Notes: generated by a model from the letters alone, not told the origin. A stretch of 64,000 nt of DNA from Nonomuraea montanisoli (GCF_013363975.1 NZ_JABWGN010000010.1:372001-436000); one strand, 5' to 3'. Positions 26,397 to 38,767 are shown, counted from the first letter of the stretch. A program made the numbers and translations.

Positions 26397-27554
26397 TCAG
26401 GCGTTGACGAGCTTGTTGATGTTGTCGGGTGACAGGTAGTGCTCGATCGCCAGGAGCCCGGCGCCGAGAGCGGCGGCGTCCTCCCCGGTACGGCTCGGCA
26501 CGATCGACAGGTGGTGGGTGGCCAGCGGCAGCGACCTGCGGTAGATCGTCTCCCTGATGCCGGCGAGCAGGTGCTCGTGGACCCGGGACAGGACGCCGCC
26601 GATGACGATGACCTCGGGGTTGAAGAAGTTGACCAGTCCGGCCAGCACCTCGCCGATGTGCCGGCCGGCCTCCCGCACCAGGCGCAGCGCCAGGGTGTCG
26701 CCCGCCTGGACGAGCGCCACCACGTCGGCGCCGGTCGCGGCGGGCACGCCGAGCTCGGTGAGGCGGCGGGCGAGCGCCGCGCCTCCGGCCACGGCCTCCA
26801 GGCAGGCGCTGTTGCCGCAGCGGCAGCCCGCGTCGTCGTGGCCGGACACCCGGATGTGGCCGATGTCGCCCGCCGACCCCTGGGCGCCGCGGTGCAGCCG
26901 TCCCTCGGCCACGATGCCGCAGCCGATGCCGGTGCCGACCTTGACGAACAGCAGGTGGCTGGTGCCGGGGAAGGCGTTGCGGTGCTCCCCGAGCGCCATC
27001 ACGTTGACGTCGTTGTCGACGAGGACGACGCAGTCCTCGAAGTGCTCGGGGATGGGGTAGTCGTTCCAGCCGGGCATGATCGGCGGGTTGTTCGGCCGGC
27101 CGGTGGCGAACTCGACCGGCCCCGGCACCCCCATGCCCAGCGCCCGCAGCGCCGACCTCGGTCGCCCGGCCTCGGCGAGCAGCAGGTCGAGGCGGGTGTC
27201 GACGTGGGCGAGGACGGTCTCGGGGCCCTCGGTGACGAGGAGCGGGTCCTCGCACTCGGCGAGCACCTCGCCCGAGATGTCCATCAGCGCGACCCGGCAG
27301 TGGGTGGCGCCCACGTCCACGCCCGCGAAGGCGTGGCCGTCGGTGTGCAGCCGGAGCTGGCGGGGCGGCCGGCCGCCGGTGGACTCGCCGCTCTCGGTCT
27401 CCTGGACGAGGCCGCTCTCGATGAGGGCGTCGACGCGCTGGGAGATCGTGGAACGGGCGAGGCCGGTGAGCCGGGCCAGGTCGGATCGGGTCGTCGCGGA
27501 GCCCGCGCTGATGAGGGTCAGCACGTCCCCGGGCGAGCCCGGAGCGGGGGTCAT
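26397..27554 (-). CDS. ROK-family transcriptional regulator
   Basis: A 385-residue NagC/XylR-type regulator and first gene of the operon. The N-terminal MarR-like helix-turn-helix (TTRSDLARLTGLARSTISQR) is followed by a ROK sugar-kinase-like domain with AGVDVGATHCRVALMD, GMGVPGPVEF, FVKVGTGIGCGIV and a zinc motif in DAGCRCGNSACLEAVAGG. It most likely represses or activates the downstream importer in answer to the imported sugar. The gap to the ATPase gene is only 15 bases. Confidence 0.92.
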   Translation of the reverse strand: MTPAPGSPGDVLTLISAGSATTRSDLARLTGLARSTISQRVDALIESGLVQETESGESTGGRPPRQLRLHTDGHAFAGVDVGATHCRVALMDISGEVLAECEDPLLVTEGPETVLAHVDTRLDLLLAEAGRPRSALRALGMGVPGPVEFATGRPNNPPIMPGWNDYPIPEHFEDCVVLVDNDVNVMALGEHRNAFPGTSHLLFVKVGTGIGCGIVAEGRLHRGAQGSAGDIGHIRVSGHDDAGCRCGNSACLEAVAGGAALARRLTELGVPAATGADVVALVQAGDTLALRLVREAGRHIGEVLAGLVNFFNPEVIVIGGVLSRVHEHLLAGIRETIYRRSLPLATHHLSIVPSRTGEDAAALGAGLLAIEHYLSPDNINKLVNA

Positions 27555-27561
27555 GCCGCGA

Positions 27562-27608
27562 CCTTAAGAGCGGTGGCCGCACGAATCAAGACCGAATTTC
27601 GCCTTAAG
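27562..27608. promoter_or_regulatory. Paired CCTTAAG boxes in the ROK operon promoter
   Basis: CCTTAAG, with the palindromic core CTTAAG, occurs at 27562-27568 and 27602-27608, exactly 40 bases apart, just upstream of the ROK gene in an AT-rich stretch. It is a candidate autoregulatory operator pair, proposed by position only. Confidence 0.35.
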
Positions 27609-27657
27609 TCGGATATCTTCCGCCGATCATCGAACAAAGAGGGGCCGCGTACAGCGA

Positions 27658-27687
27658 AAGGGCCCCTCCCGACGGGGAGGAGCCCTT
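27658..27687 (-). terminator. Rho-independent-type terminator after the SDR gene
   Basis: A hairpin made of aagggcccctccc and its imperfect complement ggggaggagccctt lies 20 bases beyond the stop of the minus-strand SDR gene and before the ROK promoter. Confidence 0.65.
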
Positions 27688-27707
27688 GCGGTTGGGTCAG
27701 CGAGCCG

Positions 27708-28580
27708 TCAGAGCATCGCCTTCATCGAGTCGGCGGCCGTGAGGACGTAGGGCTGCTCGGCCATGACCGCCCCCCAGTTGTCCGCGACCGTCTCCGGCGA
27801 GATGTCGTCGGAGCGCCAGCCCGGCCCCTCGGCCACCATGACCCGCGCCACCTTGCCGCCCCCGACCGTGAACACCTCGCCGCTGACCTCGCACGAGTCG
27901 TGGACGAGGTAGGCGACGAGGGCGCTGACCCGCTCGGGCGTGAACTTCGCCTCGAACTCGGCCGGCAGCAGCGACTCGGTCATGCGCGTCCAGGCGACCG
28001 GGGCGATGGCGTTGGCCTTGATGCCGTTGCGCGCGCCCTCGATGCCGAGCGTCTTGGTCAGGCCGACCAGGCCCATCTTGGCGGTCGAGTAGTTGGCCTG
28101 GCCGAAGTTGCCGAACAGGCCGGCGGGGCTGGAGGTGTTGACGACGCGGCCGTAGCCGGCCTCCTTCATGTACGGGTACGCCGCGCGGGAGACGAGGTAC
28201 GAGCCGCGGACGTGGACGGCGAGGACCGCGTCGAACTCCTCGACCGTCATCTTGCCGAACGAGCGGTCGCGCAGGATGCCGGCGTTGTTGACGACGATGT
28301 CGATCGCGCCGAAGGCGTCGACCGCGGCCTGCACGATGGCCTGCGCACCCTCCGGGGTGGCGACGTTGTCGGCGCTGGCGATGGCCTGCCCGCCGTTCTT
28401 GGTGATGAGCTCCACCACCTCGGCGGCGGGACCGGCGGAGGCGCCGGAGCCGTCGAGCGCGCCGCCGAGGTCGTTGACGACGACCTTGGCGCCCCGCTCG
28501 GCCAGCAGGAGCGCGTGCGACCTGCCGAGGCCGTGCCCGGCCCCCGTGACGATCGCCACCCTGTCATCGAACCGAAGCAT
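27708..28580 (-). CDS. Short-chain dehydrogenase, HSD17B4/3-hydroxyacyl-CoA type
   Basis: A 290-residue SDR. The cofactor motif TGAGHGLGRSHA, the NNAG motif (VVNNAGILRDRSF), the catalytic Ser in NTSSPAGLFG and the YSTAK pair are intact. The NDLGG segment after strand 2 and the RDRSFGKMT and AWTRMTESLLP regions resemble the N-terminal dehydrogenase domain of peroxisomal multifunctional enzyme type 2 and its mycobacterial homologues, which act on 3-hydroxyacyl-CoA. It is divergent from the DapB-like dehydrogenase, with which it may share a catabolic role in lipid or steroid-like substrates (inference). Confidence 0.88.
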   Translation of the reverse strand: MLRFDDRVAIVTGAGHGLGRSHALLLAERGAKVVVNDLGGALDGSGASAGPAAEVVELITKNGGQAIASADNVATPEGAQAIVQAAVDAFGAIDIVVNNAGILRDRSFGKMTVEEFDAVLAVHVRGSYLVSRAAYPYMKEAGYGRVVNTSSPAGLFGNFGQANYSTAKMGLVGLTKTLGIEGARNGIKANAIAPVAWTRMTESLLPAEFEAKFTPERVSALVAYLVHDSCEVSGEVFTVGGGKVARVMVAEGPGWRSDDISPETVADNWGAVMAEQPYVLTAADSMKAML

Positions 28581-28761
28581 CGAACCTCCAGCGCAGGAGA
28601 ACAAACTTCTAGTACGAGTACGATAACCCGCGTCCCGGCGGGCGCAACCGTGACTGATCGTCGCGGATAGTGATCGGCTGACTGTTTTTCTGCTAGAGTT
28701 GCGGGCTCCCAAGGCGAGGGTCTGCCTCGCCATTCCCTCCATCGGGCCTGGGAGGCCGGAC

Positions 28762-29820
28762 ATGCCGGTGAACGCGCCCATCCGCGTGGTCCAGTGGGCC
28801 ACCGGTTCCATCGGCCGCTACGCGTTACGCAGCGTGCTCAGCAGGCCGGGACTCCAGCTGGCGGGCGTCCTGGTGTACGACCCGGACAAGACAGGCAAGG
28901 ACGCGGGCGAGCTCGTCGGGATGCCGCCCACCGGCGTCACCTGCACCGACGACGTCGACCGGATCCTCGCCCTCGACGCCGACTGCGTGCTGCACATGCC
29001 GCTGCCGGCCTTCTCCTTCGGCACCGACCAGACCTCCGACGTCGAGACCATCTGCGCCCTGCTCGCCTCGGGCAAGAACGTCATCACCACCACAGGCTTC
29101 GTCTACCCCAAGTCGTACGGGCCGGGCGTCGTCGAGCGCGTCGAGGCGGCCTGCGCCGCCGGGGACACCACCCTGCACGGCACCGGCATCAACCCGGGCT
29201 TCATGAGCGACTTCCTGCCGCTGGCGCTGACCGGCCTGTCCGACCGGGTCGACCACATCTACGTGCGCGAGTCGTCCGACTTCCGGGGCCACCCGTCGCG
29301 CCAGGTCGTCGTGGACCTGGTCGGGTTCACCCGTTCGGCCAAGGACTACACGGCCGCGGTCCGGCCGTACCGGATGTTCCAGCGCTCCCTCTTCGCCGAG
29401 AGCGTCCAGCTCGTCGCCGACGCGCTGGACGTGCGGCTGGACGAGGTCGAGGAGAGCGACGACTTCGAGCTGGCGACGCGCGAGTTCGAGATCGCGGCCG
29501 GCACGGTTCGGGAGGGCACGGTGTGCGCCTCGCGCTGGGTCTTCTCGGGGCTGGTGCGGGGCAGGCCGTTCATGACGATCGAGGTGGTCTACAAGGCCGA
29601 CGCGGCGCGGGTGCCGCGCTGGTCCGACCCGGGGTTCGTGCTGCACATCGAGGGGGTGCCGCACATGACGCTGTCGGTGGACGAGGTCTCCCACGGGCCG
29701 GCCGCCGCCGCGGCGCACGCCATCAACGCCATCCCGGCGGTCTGCGCCGCACCCCCGGGCATCCGCACCCTGCTCGACCTGCCGTTCGCCACCGGCCGGG
29801 GCCGGGTCCGGCTGCGCTGA
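28762..29820 (+). CDS. DapB-like NAD(P)H-dependent dehydrogenase
   Basis: A 352-residue protein starting IRVVQWATGSIGRYALR, the dinucleotide-binding opening of the dihydrodipicolinate-reductase-like / 2,4-diaminopentanoate-dehydrogenase-like family common in mycobacteria and Streptosporangiales. The central TTTGFVYPKSYG and HGTGINPGFMSDFLPL segments are family hallmarks. It is not the lysine-pathway DapB, which is shorter. ATG 28762 fits the fold better than an in-frame start at 28699. It diverges from the SDR gene through a 181-base promoter region. The substrate is unknown. Confidence 0.82.
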   Translation: MPVNAPIRVVQWATGSIGRYALRSVLSRPGLQLAGVLVYDPDKTGKDAGELVGMPPTGVTCTDDVDRILALDADCVLHMPLPAFSFGTDQTSDVETICALLASGKNVITTTGFVYPKSYGPGVVERVEAACAAGDTTLHGTGINPGFMSDFLPLALTGLSDRVDHIYVRESSDFRGHPSRQVVVDLVGFTRSAKDYTAAVRPYRMFQRSLFAESVQLVADALDVRLDEVEESDDFELATREFEIAAGTVREGTVCASRWVFSGLVRGRPFMTIEVVYKADAARVPRWSDPGFVLHIEGVPHMTLSVDEVSHGPAAAAAHAINAIPAVCAAPPGIRTLLDLPFATGRGRVRLR

Positions 29821-29899
29821 CCGCGACCGGCGGAGTCCGGCCGCGCCGACCGCGCTCGGCGGGGTGCGGCCGGGCTGACCGCGATCACGGGGCGGCCGG
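29816..29899. repeat. 29-bp tandem repeat, 3 copies, joining two convergent gene ends
   Basis: Units at 29816-29844, 29845-29873 and 29874-29899 (the last partial) share the gc[t/c]gaccgcg core and the cggcc ending. The first unit contains the TGA of the plus-strand gene (29818-29820); the third contains the TCA stop of the minus-strand gene (29885-29887). Confidence 0.7.
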
Positions 29900-30952
29900 G
29901 TGCCAGCGGTCCGGTTCGCCGGATACGCAGACGACGCGCCCCCGCTCGGCCAGCCAGACCAGGTGGGCCAGCGTCTCGTTCGTGGCGGCCCGGCGGGCGA
30001 ACGCCTGGAACGTCTCCCACGGCCGCGACCAGGTGAGCCGGGTGGCCACCTCCCAGCAGGTCAGGCCGCCGGTCGCGGCCCCGACGACCCGCTCGACCTC
30101 CGTCAGCCGATCCTCGTGGTGCGTCATCACGTAGTCCACCCGCCCGGCCAGGTCGTGGAAGCGGTACTCGTGGGCGGGCAGCACCTCCCCCACGTCCAGC
30201 TTGCGCACGGCGGCCAGCGAGTCGAGGTAGTCGGCCAGCGGGTTCGGCCGCGACTGGGGGTGGACCGCGACGATCGGGGTGATCTTGGCGAGCACGTGGT
30301 CGCCGGAGAAGAGGAGCCGGCGCGACGGCGAGACGAAGCACAGGTGGCCGGGCGAGTGACCGGGCGTCCACAGCGCCCGCAGGTCCCATCCGGGCAGGTC
30401 CAGCCGGTCGCCGTCCTCGATGAGCCGGTCCGGGCGCACGGCCGACACCAGGTGCCTGATGGACATGGACGCGCCGGCCAGCTCGTCCACGGTCTCCTGG
30501 GGCACGCCCGCCCGGCCGAGCATCTCGCGCTCGCGGCGCACGAGGGAGTCCACGACCTCGTCGTCGTAGCGCTCGCGGATGAGGGCGGCGTCGGCCGGGT
30601 GCAGCCCGATCCACGCCCCGGACGCCTCCCTGACCCGTCCGGCCAGCCCGTAGTGGTCGGGATGGATGTGCGTGACCAGCACGGCCTTCACGTCCGCGAT
30701 CCCGTAGCCGGCCGCGCCGAGGCCCGCGACCAGCGCGTCGTACGCCTCGTCGGTGTTCCACCCGGCGTCCACGATCGCCACGCCGTCGGGCAGCTCCAGG
30801 ACGTAGACCAGCACGTACCGCAGGGGGTTGATCGGGATCGGCACCGGCACGGACCACAGCCCCGGCCCGACCCGCTCGACCTCCGGGACCGCGCCCTGCC
30901 GCCACGCGTCGTACTGGGCCGGGCTGGAGGGATTCACCACGAACTTCGCCAT
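29885..30952 (-). CDS. MBL-fold metallo-hydrolase
   Basis: A 355-residue metallo-beta-lactamase-fold hydrolase. The zinc signature is THIHPDHYGLAG (HxHxDH); further ligands are in LWTPGHSPGHLCF, LFSGDHVLAKITP and LPAHEYRF. The C-terminal 90 residues (LTEVERVVGA to the end) are helical, as in lactonase/thioesterase-like relatives that carry a BLACT winged-helix-like tail. It is likely an ester or lactone hydrolase; the substrate is unknown. Its promoter is shared with the divergent GST gene across only 45 bases. Confidence 0.88.
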   Translation of the reverse strand: MAKFVVNPSSPAQYDAWRQGAVPEVERVGPGLWSVPVPIPINPLRYVLVYVLELPDGVAIVDAGWNTDEAYDALVAGLGAAGYGIADVKAVLVTHIHPDHYGLAGRVREASGAWIGLHPADAALIRERYDDEVVDSLVRREREMLGRAGVPQETVDELAGASMSIRHLVSAVRPDRLIEDGDRLDLPGWDLRALWTPGHSPGHLCFVSPSRRLLFSGDHVLAKITPIVAVHPQSRPNPLADYLDSLAAVRKLDVGEVLPAHEYRFHDLAGRVDYVMTHHEDRLTEVERVVGAATGGLTCWEVATRLTWSRPWETFQAFARRAATNETLAHLVWLAERGRVVCVSGEPDRWHPAAP

Positions 30953-30997
30953 GGGTCTGATTGTCCAGGCATTTCCGAACCATGTTCTACTGGGGGC

Positions 30998-31849
30998 ATG
31001 AAGCCGGCACGCGAGACCACCGGCGACGGGCGCTTCGCCCGCCAGCCGAACCGCTTCACCGAGCGCCTCGGGCCGCCCGAGCCCGGCAGGTACCGGCTCT
31101 ACGCCTCCTACGCCTGCCCGTGGGCGCAGCGGGTGCTCATCGTCCGCCGCCTGCTCGGCCTGGAGGACCTGCTCGACGTGACGATCGTCGACCCGATCCG
31201 CGACGAGAGGGGCTGGCGGGTGCCGGGCGGCGACCCCGAGTACCTGTCGGAGCTCTACCTCGCCAGCGACCCGGACTACCGGGGCCGCTGCACCGTCCCC
31301 GTGATCTGGGACGCCGTCGAGGGCCGCATCGTCACCAACGACTTCCCGCGGATCACGCTCGACCTGGAGACGTCCTGGTCCACCACCCCGGACCTGTATC
31401 CGGAGCGGCTGCGGCCGGAGATCGACGCGCTGAACGAGTGGCTCTACCACGGCCTCAACAACGCGGTCTACGAGGCGGGGTTCGCCCGGTCGCAGGCCGC
31501 GTACGAGGAGGCCGTGGCGCGCGTCTTCGCCACGCTCGACGAGCTGGAGGAACGGCTCGCGGCGGGCTCGCCGTACCTGTTCGGCGACGAGCTGACGGAG
31601 AGCGACGTGCGGGCGTACACGACGCTGGCCCGCTTCGACGCCGTCTATCACGGCCACTTCAAGTGCTCGGTGCGGCGCCTCGTCGACTACCCGGCGCTGT
31701 GGGCGTACGCCCGCAGGCTGTACGCCATCCCGGCCTTCGGCGAGACGACCGACTTCGACCACATCAAGCGCCACTATTACATGACGCATCCCGACATCAA
31801 CCCGAGCCGGATCGTCCCGGTCGGCCCCGCGATCGACTGGAGCCTCTGA
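30998..31849 (+). CDS. Xi-class glutathione/mycothiol S-transferase (YqjG/ECM4-like)
   Basis: A 283-residue protein of the glutathionyl-hydroquinone reductase family. The thioredoxin-like N-domain holds the catalytic cysteine in YASYACPWAQR. The RVPVI-like turn is TVPVIWD, and the C-domain includes LNEWLYHGLNNAVYEAGFA and LTESDVRAYTTLARFDAVY, which are family signatures. Actinomycetes lack glutathione, so the natural thiol is probably mycothiol (inference). It reduces thiolated hydroquinones or dechlorinates quinones in characterised relatives. It diverges from the MBL hydrolase. Confidence 0.9.
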   Translation: MKPARETTGDGRFARQPNRFTERLGPPEPGRYRLYASYACPWAQRVLIVRRLLGLEDLLDVTIVDPIRDERGWRVPGGDPEYLSELYLASDPDYRGRCTVPVIWDAVEGRIVTNDFPRITLDLETSWSTTPDLYPERLRPEIDALNEWLYHGLNNAVYEAGFARSQAAYEEAVARVFATLDELEERLAAGSPYLFGDELTESDVRAYTTLARFDAVYHGHFKCSVRRLVDYPALWAYARRLYAIPAFGETTDFDHIKRHYYMTHPDINPSRIVPVGPAIDWSL

Positions 31850-31881
31850 ACCGACCGGCGCCCAGCGCCCGGCGCCCGGCT

Positions 31882-33165
31882 TCAGGCCGAGGCGGCGCGC
31901 TCCGGCTCGGCCACCGCGACCCCGCCCGGCCGGAGCGCGGGCAGCCGGGCGAACAGCAGCGCCGAGGCGGTCATCAGCGCGGCGGCCAGCCCCCACGCGA
32001 CGCCCGTCCCGGCCGCGGTCGCCAGCACGCCGAGCCCCACGTTCGACATCGCGCCACCGGCCTGGAGGGCCAGGGAGCCGGTGGAGCCGACCGTGGTGCG
32101 CTCCGCGGCGGTGACGGCGCGATGGGTCATCTCCAGGCACAGCACGCTCGTGACGGCGAGGCCCGCGTACATGACGACGTACGCCGCCCCGGCCGCCACC
32201 AGCCCGGCGGGGCCGCCCGTCTCGGCGGTGGCGGCCAGCGCGCCGAGCGACAGCGCGGCCGGCACGACGCCGAGGACCGCGCCGCGCGCCGGCCCACGGG
32301 CCAGGCGTGCCGCCCGGGGCGCGAGCGCGCTGCCGGCCGAGCTGCCCGCGAAGCCGAGGGCCGCCACCAGCGCGTACGCCGTGCCGCCCAGCTCCGCCGT
32401 ACCGGCCAGCCCGGCCAGCCGGCCGGGGGTCAGCAGCTCGACGGCGGTCAGCGCCACGCCCGTCACCAGGGAGTACACCGTCAGGCGGCGCAGCACCCCG
32501 TGGCCGGTCGCCAGCCGCAGCCCGCTCAGCACGGTCGCGGGCACGGCCCGCAGCGTCCCGCCCAGCGACGCCCGCCGGTGTGACGGCTCGGGCAGCGCGA
32601 GCAGCACCACCCCGAGCAGCACCGCCGCCGCCACCGCCCCGAGCAGCGGGGGCACGGCCAGCGGCTCCACCGTGCCCGGCGGCACGACGAGCGGCACGAA
32701 CCCGCCCGCCAGCACGCCGAGGCAGAGCGCGGCCGACTCCGTCGCGCTGCCGCGCGAGAGCCCCGGCCGCAGGTCGGCGTCCCGGCCCTCCACGTCGTGC
32801 AGCGTGTCGACGTACCAGGCGGTGGCGGGGCCGCTCGACAGCGCCCGTGCCACGCCCTTGAGCACGCCGGTCAGCACGAACATCCAGAACGTCGTGGACA
32901 CCGCCATCAGCGCCAGCGCCACGACCGTGAAGCCGGCCGACACGGCCAGCACCACGCGGCGGCCCACGACGTCGGCCAGCCCGCCGGTGGGCAGCTCCAG
33001 GGAGAGCGTGACGACGGAGAAGACGGTGAAGGCCGTGCCGATCTCCGCCAGGCCCAGGCCGCGCTCGGTCATGAGCAGGACCATCGTGGTCAGCATGAGG
33101 CCGGTCGGCAGCCAGGTCAGGAAGCAGACGACCAGATAGCGGCGCAACGCGGAGCGGGGGGTCAT
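31882..33165 (-). CDS. MFS transporter
   Basis: A 427-residue major facilitator with about twelve hydrophobic helices. After RYLVVCFLTWLPTGLMLTT the loop between helices 2 and 3 reads GGLADVVGRRVVL, the MFS motif A region (GxLaDrxGrr). Gly/Ala-rich helices in the second half (GSTGSLALQAGGAMSNVGLG) resemble drug or sugar-efflux MFS proteins of actinomycetes. Its ATG overlaps the stop of the ArsR-type regulator by 4 bases, so it is the regulator's co-transcribed target, probably an exporter. Confidence 0.88.
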   Translation of the reverse strand: MTPRSALRRYLVVCFLTWLPTGLMLTTMVLLMTERGLGLAEIGTAFTVFSVVTLSLELPTGGLADVVGRRVVLAVSAGFTVVALALMAVSTTFWMFVLTGVLKGVARALSSGPATAWYVDTLHDVEGRDADLRPGLSRGSATESAALCLGVLAGGFVPLVVPPGTVEPLAVPPLLGAVAAAVLLGVVLLALPEPSHRRASLGGTLRAVPATVLSGLRLATGHGVLRRLTVYSLVTGVALTAVELLTPGRLAGLAGTAELGGTAYALVAALGFAGSSAGSALAPRAARLARGPARGAVLGVVPAALSLGALAATAETGGPAGLVAAGAAYVVMYAGLAVTSVLCLEMTHRAVTAAERTTVGSTGSLALQAGGAMSNVGLGVLATAAGTGVAWGLAAALMTASALLFARLPALRPGGVAVAEPERAASA

Positions 33166-33800
33166 GCGTCGTCCTCCTCGGGGGAATCGGCGGGCCGATC
33201 GGCAGGGAGATCGCCGGAATCGTCCGGGTGCTCGCCGGAGTCGCGGGTCTCGTGGGGGAAGACGGCGGCCCACAGGTGGACCTTGCGGGCCTCGGGGTGG
33301 CCGGCGTGGCGCGCCGTCAGCTCGCCGATCAGCTCGGACACCCGGCGGTTGAACTCCCGCACGCCCTCGGGAGGCAGCGCCGCCAGGTAGTCGCTCATCC
33401 CCGCCGCGGGCAGCCAGTCCGGGTCCGGGTCGTCCTCGAACGCCCGCATCGCCCGTGCCAGCGCCTCGACCTGGCGGGCCTGCATGACGCGGACCGCCTC
33501 CCAGCCCTCCGGCGTGGCGGCCATCCGCGCGTTGTCCCAGGAGGTGTAGACGTGGCGGGCGCGCCAGCGCCGCTCCCTGGCGTCGCGCTGCTCGGGGTCC
33601 TCCTCGATGAAGCCGTACCTGGCCAGCACGCGCAGGTGGTAGCTGGTCGAGCCGGAGCTCTCCCCCACCGCGCGCCCCAGCTCGCTGGCCGTCGAGGGCC
33701 CGTCGTTGCGCAGCAGCCCGAGCAGCCGCACCCGTAGCGGGTGGGCCACCACCTTCAGCACCCGCGGGTCGCTGATCTCGTAACTCTCCTCCACACTCAC
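33162..33800 (-). CDS. ArsR-like winged-helix regulator of the MFS transporter
   Basis: A 212-residue regulator. The N-terminal 90 residues are an ArsR-type helix-turn-helix (DPRVLKVVAHPLRVRLLGLL, STASELGRAVGESSGSTSYH, LARYGFIEED). The rest is helical and ends in an acidic tail. No metal-binding cysteines are seen, so it is likely a ligand- or stress-responding repressor. It starts with GTG (33800), close to two overlapping dyads in the divergent promoter. Operon order is regulator then transporter. Confidence 0.85.
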   Translation of the reverse strand: MSVEESYEISDPRVLKVVAHPLRVRLLGLLRNDGPSTASELGRAVGESSGSTSYHLRVLARYGFIEEDPEQRDARERRWRARHVYTSWDNARMAATPEGWEAVRVMQARQVEALARAMRAFEDDPDPDWLPAAGMSDYLAALPPEGVREFNRRVSELIGELTARHAGHPEARKVHLWAAVFPHETRDSGEHPDDSGDLPADRPADSPEEDDA

Positions 33801-33811
33801 GACGGTAGACC

Positions 33812-33841
33812 GCAAAGTGAATTTTGCAAAGGGATTTTTGC
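33812..33841. promoter_or_regulatory. Two overlapping GCAAA-N6-TTTGC operators
   Basis: GCAAA-N6-TTTGC dyads occupy 33812-33827 and 33826-33841, overlapping by two bases, so half-sites repeat every 14 bases. They lie 12 bases before the regulator start and within the promoter shared with the B3/4 gene. Dyads of this form fit a dimeric ArsR/winged-helix repressor. Confidence 0.6.
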
Positions 33842-33891
33842 GATCCACCTCGGCCAATACAGTGGTCTGAGAGTTCAATACACTGGGCTGC

Positions 33892-34563
33892 ATGCTCGAC
33901 GACATCACCGTGGACGAATCCGTCCTCGCCCTGCGCCCCGACTTCGCCGTCCTGGTCATGACCGCCCACGGGCTCGACAACGGCCCCACGGACGACCGGT
34001 CGCGCGGCTGGCTGAGCGCCGCCTCCGACCTGCTGTCCGCCGAGGGCGAGGAGGAGCGCGAGGCGCGCGCCGCCAAGATCGAGGCGTGGCGCGAGGCGTA
34101 CCGGCTGTTCGGCGCCAAGCCGTCCCGCACCCGCCCGTCGGTCGACGCGCTCACCCGCCGCCTGCCGCTGCCGGAGATCAACCAGGCGGTCGACGCGTAC
34201 AACTCGATCAGCGTGAAGCACGCGCTGCCCATCGGCGGCGAGGACCTCGACCGCTACGACGGCCCGGCGCGGCTGGTCCGGGCGGCCGGCGACGAGGCGT
34301 CGGAGGAGTCCCTCGGCACACCCGACGCCGGCGAGGTGATCTGGCGCGACGACACGGGCGTCACCTGCCGCCGGTGGAACTGGCGCCAGGTCGCCCGCAC
34401 GCGGCTCACCGAGGAGACGGTCAACGCGCTGTTCATCCTGGAGCGGCTGGAGCCGATGACGCTGGAGGAGCTGAAGACCGCCGGCGAGGAGCTGGCCGAC
34501 CTGCTCGCGGAGCTGTCGCCGGGGGTCCGCGTGGCCAGCCGCTTGCTGTCCGGCGGGAAATAA
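33892..34563 (+). CDS. B3/B4 tRNA-binding-domain protein
   Basis: A 223-residue free-standing B3/4 domain, the fold of the phenylalanyl-tRNA synthetase beta-subunit editing module. Landmarks are YRLFGAKPSRTRPSVDAL, LPLPEINQAVDAYNSISVKH, GEVIWRDDTGVTCRRWNWRQ and LEELKTAGEELADLL. Free-standing members are thought to clear misacylated tRNA or bind modified amino acids, though that is poorly tested. It is transcribed divergently from the ArsR/MFS operon. Confidence 0.85.
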   Translation: MLDDITVDESVLALRPDFAVLVMTAHGLDNGPTDDRSRGWLSAASDLLSAEGEEEREARAAKIEAWREAYRLFGAKPSRTRPSVDALTRRLPLPEINQAVDAYNSISVKHALPIGGEDLDRYDGPARLVRAAGDEASEESLGTPDAGEVIWRDDTGVTCRRWNWRQVARTRLTEETVNALFILERLEPMTLEELKTAGEELADLLAELSPGVRVASRLLSGGK

Positions 34564-34591
34564 ACCTCTTCCCTTAGGGTTGATACCAAAC

Positions 34592-34612
34592 GGTGATATT
34601 TCCCGTATCACC
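34592..34612. promoter_or_regulatory. Inverted repeat upstream of kgd
   Basis: Perfect 7-base arms ggtgata and tatcacc flank a 7-base loop in an AT-rich patch between the B3/4 stop and kgd. An outer aacggt/accgtt pair extends the symmetry with a bulge. It could be an operator of kgd or part of a terminator; no T-run follows. Confidence 0.35.
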
Positions 34613-34767
34613 ACCGTTGACTAGGGGTGCGTGACCCCGGTCGACGGTTCGGGAAGGATCCGGCGGGGCGGCGCGCCGACCCGCGCGCGCGTAGCCGGAC
34701 GGGACGAGTAACCTTGGACAGGTTCTCTAACATCAACGCCGATCTGCGGAAGAGGGCGATTTCCGCC

Positions 34768-38457
<3,690 letters not shown>

Positions 38458-38470
38458 TCGTTTCTTCTGG

Positions 38471-38501
38471 AACCCCCGCCGGCTCCGTGCCGGCGGGGGT
38501 T
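38471..38501 (+). terminator. Terminator after kgd
   Basis: A perfect 12-base stem (aacccccgccgg and complement) with a 7-base loop, 13 bases after the kgd stop. Confidence 0.85.
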
Positions 38502-38590
38502 TCGCCTTTCCGGCACCCTGTCCTGACCGGGGCCGGACGCTTACTAGAGTGAGATGTCCCGGCAGCACAGCGAGGGAGAGACGGAGCACG

Positions 38591-38767
38591 ATGTACTTCA
38601 CCGACCGGGGGATCGAGGAGCTCGTCGACAGGCGCGGCGAGGAGGAGGTCAGCCTCCTCTGGCTGGGTGAGCGGCTGCGCGAGTTCGTGGACCTCAACCC
38701 CGAGTTCGAGGTCCCGGTCGAGCGGCTGGCCACCTGGCTGGCGCGTCTCGACGACGAGGACGAGTGA
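38591..38767 (+). CDS. DUF6104-type small acidic protein
   Basis: A 58-residue acidic protein (MYFTDRGIEELVDRRGEEEV, then WLGERLREFVDLNPEFEV and ending LARLDDEDE). It matches a conserved actinobacterial small family (DUF6104) of unknown function that is regularly found near kgd in Streptomyces-like genomes. The ATG at 38591 has a GGAG ten bases upstream. Conservation of the whole length argues for a real gene. Confidence 0.8.
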   Translation: MYFTDRGIEELVDRRGEEEVSLLWLGERLREFVDLNPEFEVPVERLATWLARLDDEDE

